Positions 47,901 to 50,900 of a stretch of 64,000 nt of DNA are shown piece after piece. The DNA is taken from positions 18,022,888-18,086,887 of the forward strand of contig CM034406.1 of the NCBI GenBank assembly GCA_019925095.2, given 5' to 3'. The translations under genes were made by a program, and so were the position numbers. Position 1 is the first letter of the stretch. The number at the start of each line of letters is the position of its first letter. The notes beneath the pieces are model-generated. The model saw only the letters and a list, made by a program, of their open reading frames with translations. It had not been told where the DNA came from and did not search any database. The stretch comes from Dendrolimus kikuchii (taxonomy: Eukaryota; Arthropoda; Insecta; Lepidoptera; Lasiocampidae).

Positions 47901-50900
47901 AACGAATGACGCTCCGAGAATAACACAATAATAATCTGAAATATTATAATCAAAGTTGATTACACTAGAATTATCAGAATTACGATATTAAATATTGCAC
48001 AATAATACACAGATATATTAGGACAACTCCAAGAGTTGCATCCACGCTTGTCAGGTGTCGAGCAGCAATTTGCCCTCCAAGAATGCTGCGATTATCAAGC
48101 AGTAGTTATCGACCACAATATATTATGTGCTCCTCGTCCAAGACTATCTAATGCAGACTGTCGGTCGTAGACCTCGTTGTAGACTCGTATACTGTCGGTT
48201 GAAGACTGCCCCTCCTCTGCCCGAACACCGCGTATTTAACAGGTGCTCGTAGCGCGCCGCAGTGACAATATCTGGTAATGCTGTGACGCCACTTCAGTTA
48301 CACTTCCTTCATAAAACCAACTTCCGCCATACGTATTAACTTCCAACATCCGGTTACTCCATTTCCGATATCTGTTAGCTTAATAAATAAATGCTTCTAC
48401 ATTGACATCCGGTTAAACAACTTCCAATTACTACATGAAAGAACACTATCCGGTTATTGACTACTTCCGTCATATGGTTATTTTATAATAAAAAAAACGT
48501 TTCCTACATATACTTTGATATCTTAGTACTAATTTGTGTTGTGTTGGAAATAAATAATTTTCTTTCTTTCTTTTAATTTTAAAAGACTATAAATACATGT
48601 TTTTCACGAAATTTAACGAACGACATTTTCAGGTTAATGCGTTTGTATAAACTGAAGAAGCGTTACCGTGACGTGTTTGGAACTTTGGTCCTTTTGTCCC
48701 CGCTGATGTCTTCTGCTGGATGCGTTATGCTGGTCATGTACTACTTCTTCGCGATCATCGGCATGGAGTTGTTCGCCACTTATGAGCTGAAAAATTGTTG
48801 TGTGTAAGTATTTTTGTGGTTTTGGAGTGTTACAATGGATTAAAAATATTCTTTACAGTCGAAAATGTAACAAGCATGAAAAATAATTTATCGGACTTAA
48901 GTCATTAGTAATTTTTGTATTCTGGCAACATTGATCCATAGACAAAAAATTAGCTGTAGAATGTTGGCGTTATTTTTTTTTAGTCTACAACTTGGCAGCT
49001 AGCCTTTCAAGCCGTAATTTATTTTATGTTCTAAAGGAACTTGGACAGTTAAGTTTTGCTATTCATGGTTATTTTCAAAAGTTTAAAATTTTGGTTAAAA
49101 TGGTAAGCTGTATGATATTGATATTTTTTAAGCAAACATTGTGTTTTTGTGTGATAAATCTTAACTGTTTAGTAAGATGTGGCCTTTCGAGTTGCACAAG
49201 AACTACGTTGGCCACGTTCCATTAGAGACTCACAACGACCACGTTCACGACCGCGATTTTTCCCGTTCAATTTGCTTGCCGGCGTCACAATCGTAATCTC
49301 AAGTGGAACGGTTAGTCGACCCACCTCTTGACATGGGTCGTCGTGAGCGCTGCGTGAGCGAAAATCATGACATCTTTAGTGACGCTTTCGCCACGACTAA
49401 CGACCACGGTTGCCTAGTGGAACGGCAGACGGAGCATTTTGAGCGTTGTGAGATACTAAAGGAACGCGCTGCTGGTTTGGCATCAGTCCCAGATCTATAA
49501 TTTGCCTTTGCCTAGCATCTCGTTGACTTGCATAACGCCAACAGCGTTGTTAATTGTTGTACTTTTTAATGAAAAAAAAAATGTACAAAAAATATATTAG
49601 ACGTAGGTATAAGTTACTAGCATAAAAATGATCCTTGGTCTATAGTTTGTGGTATTAATATATTCCAGAAACACAACAGTAGAAGATTTCTACAAGTACT
49701 CGTCAAACAGTTCAACGGCGTTGGGGTACTACTATTTGAACAACTTCGAGAACATCGTCACGAGTGGTGTCACCTTGTTCGAGTTGACTGTCGTCAACAA
49801 CTGGTTTATATTGATGAATGCGTATGCAACAGTCGCTGGACAGTTTAGTCGGATATACTTTATGGTATGCTAAACTTGATTAACTTTCTTTAATGATAAT
49901 CATGGTTATTATTCTTTTAACGTCACCCATGGTTATTTTTTTAAGGTTACCCATGGGTATTATTTGTTAAGGTTACCCATGGCCATTGTTTTTTTAAGGT
50001 TACCAATGGTTATTTTTTAAGGTTACCCACGGTTCTTATTTTTTTAAGGTTATCCATGATTATTTTTATAAATGTTACCCAGTTTTGTGCTATTTAGAGT
50101 TTTAAACGAGGTGAACTGCTTAATTGATTAATAATAACAATAGAGCAATACAAAATATAACTTTGAAAGAGCCTTTAAGCCCTTATATAGGGCACTAATA
50201 GGTCAAAGAAGCAAGTGAGGTGTGTAAGAATAAGCCTGAATGGCGCTCTGTTGTTCGTGCCTACCCCGCAAGGGAACTGGCGTGAAGTTATGTATGTATG
50301 TATGTACTAATTGTTAATATAGCCATAAGTTTTTTTTTTGTTTTGATACAGAAAACTACACTAGACTCTAGTTCTAGTGTTTTTTTAGTAGTGTCTGCCA
50401 ACTATTCAACCAGTATTTTGTTAAACTAAGTTGGAAATTGGACGTCCAAAATGCGGTAGTCTTATTGTGACGTCAAGCACACCGTCAAATGGGTATCAAA
50501 AGCGTCTTGCGGGGTATTTTTATACTTTACAAATTGTCATTGTTGTTGTATAACGTCATTAACCTTTGTATGAAAACGCACCAAGATGGCGGTGTTTAAA
50601 TCACCTGATTTAATTGAAGTTTTAATTTATTTATTTTGGTGCAATTTTTTTTTTATTAAAGTTATAATTTTATAACTATTAATGGTTTCCGGCACGGATC
50701 TTAAGCGGTCAGCGGTATAATAGAAATCGCTTTACGCATTGAGCGTAGCCAATGTGATGTTATTTATCGACATATTGAAAATACTATGTTTTTGTCCCTT
50801 TACTCGAAATGATCAATACTTCGAAAAAGAACCGCAATATGTCCGTGGGACAAAGTGACCGCTCAAGAATCGTGCCGGGAACTATTGTACATACATACAT

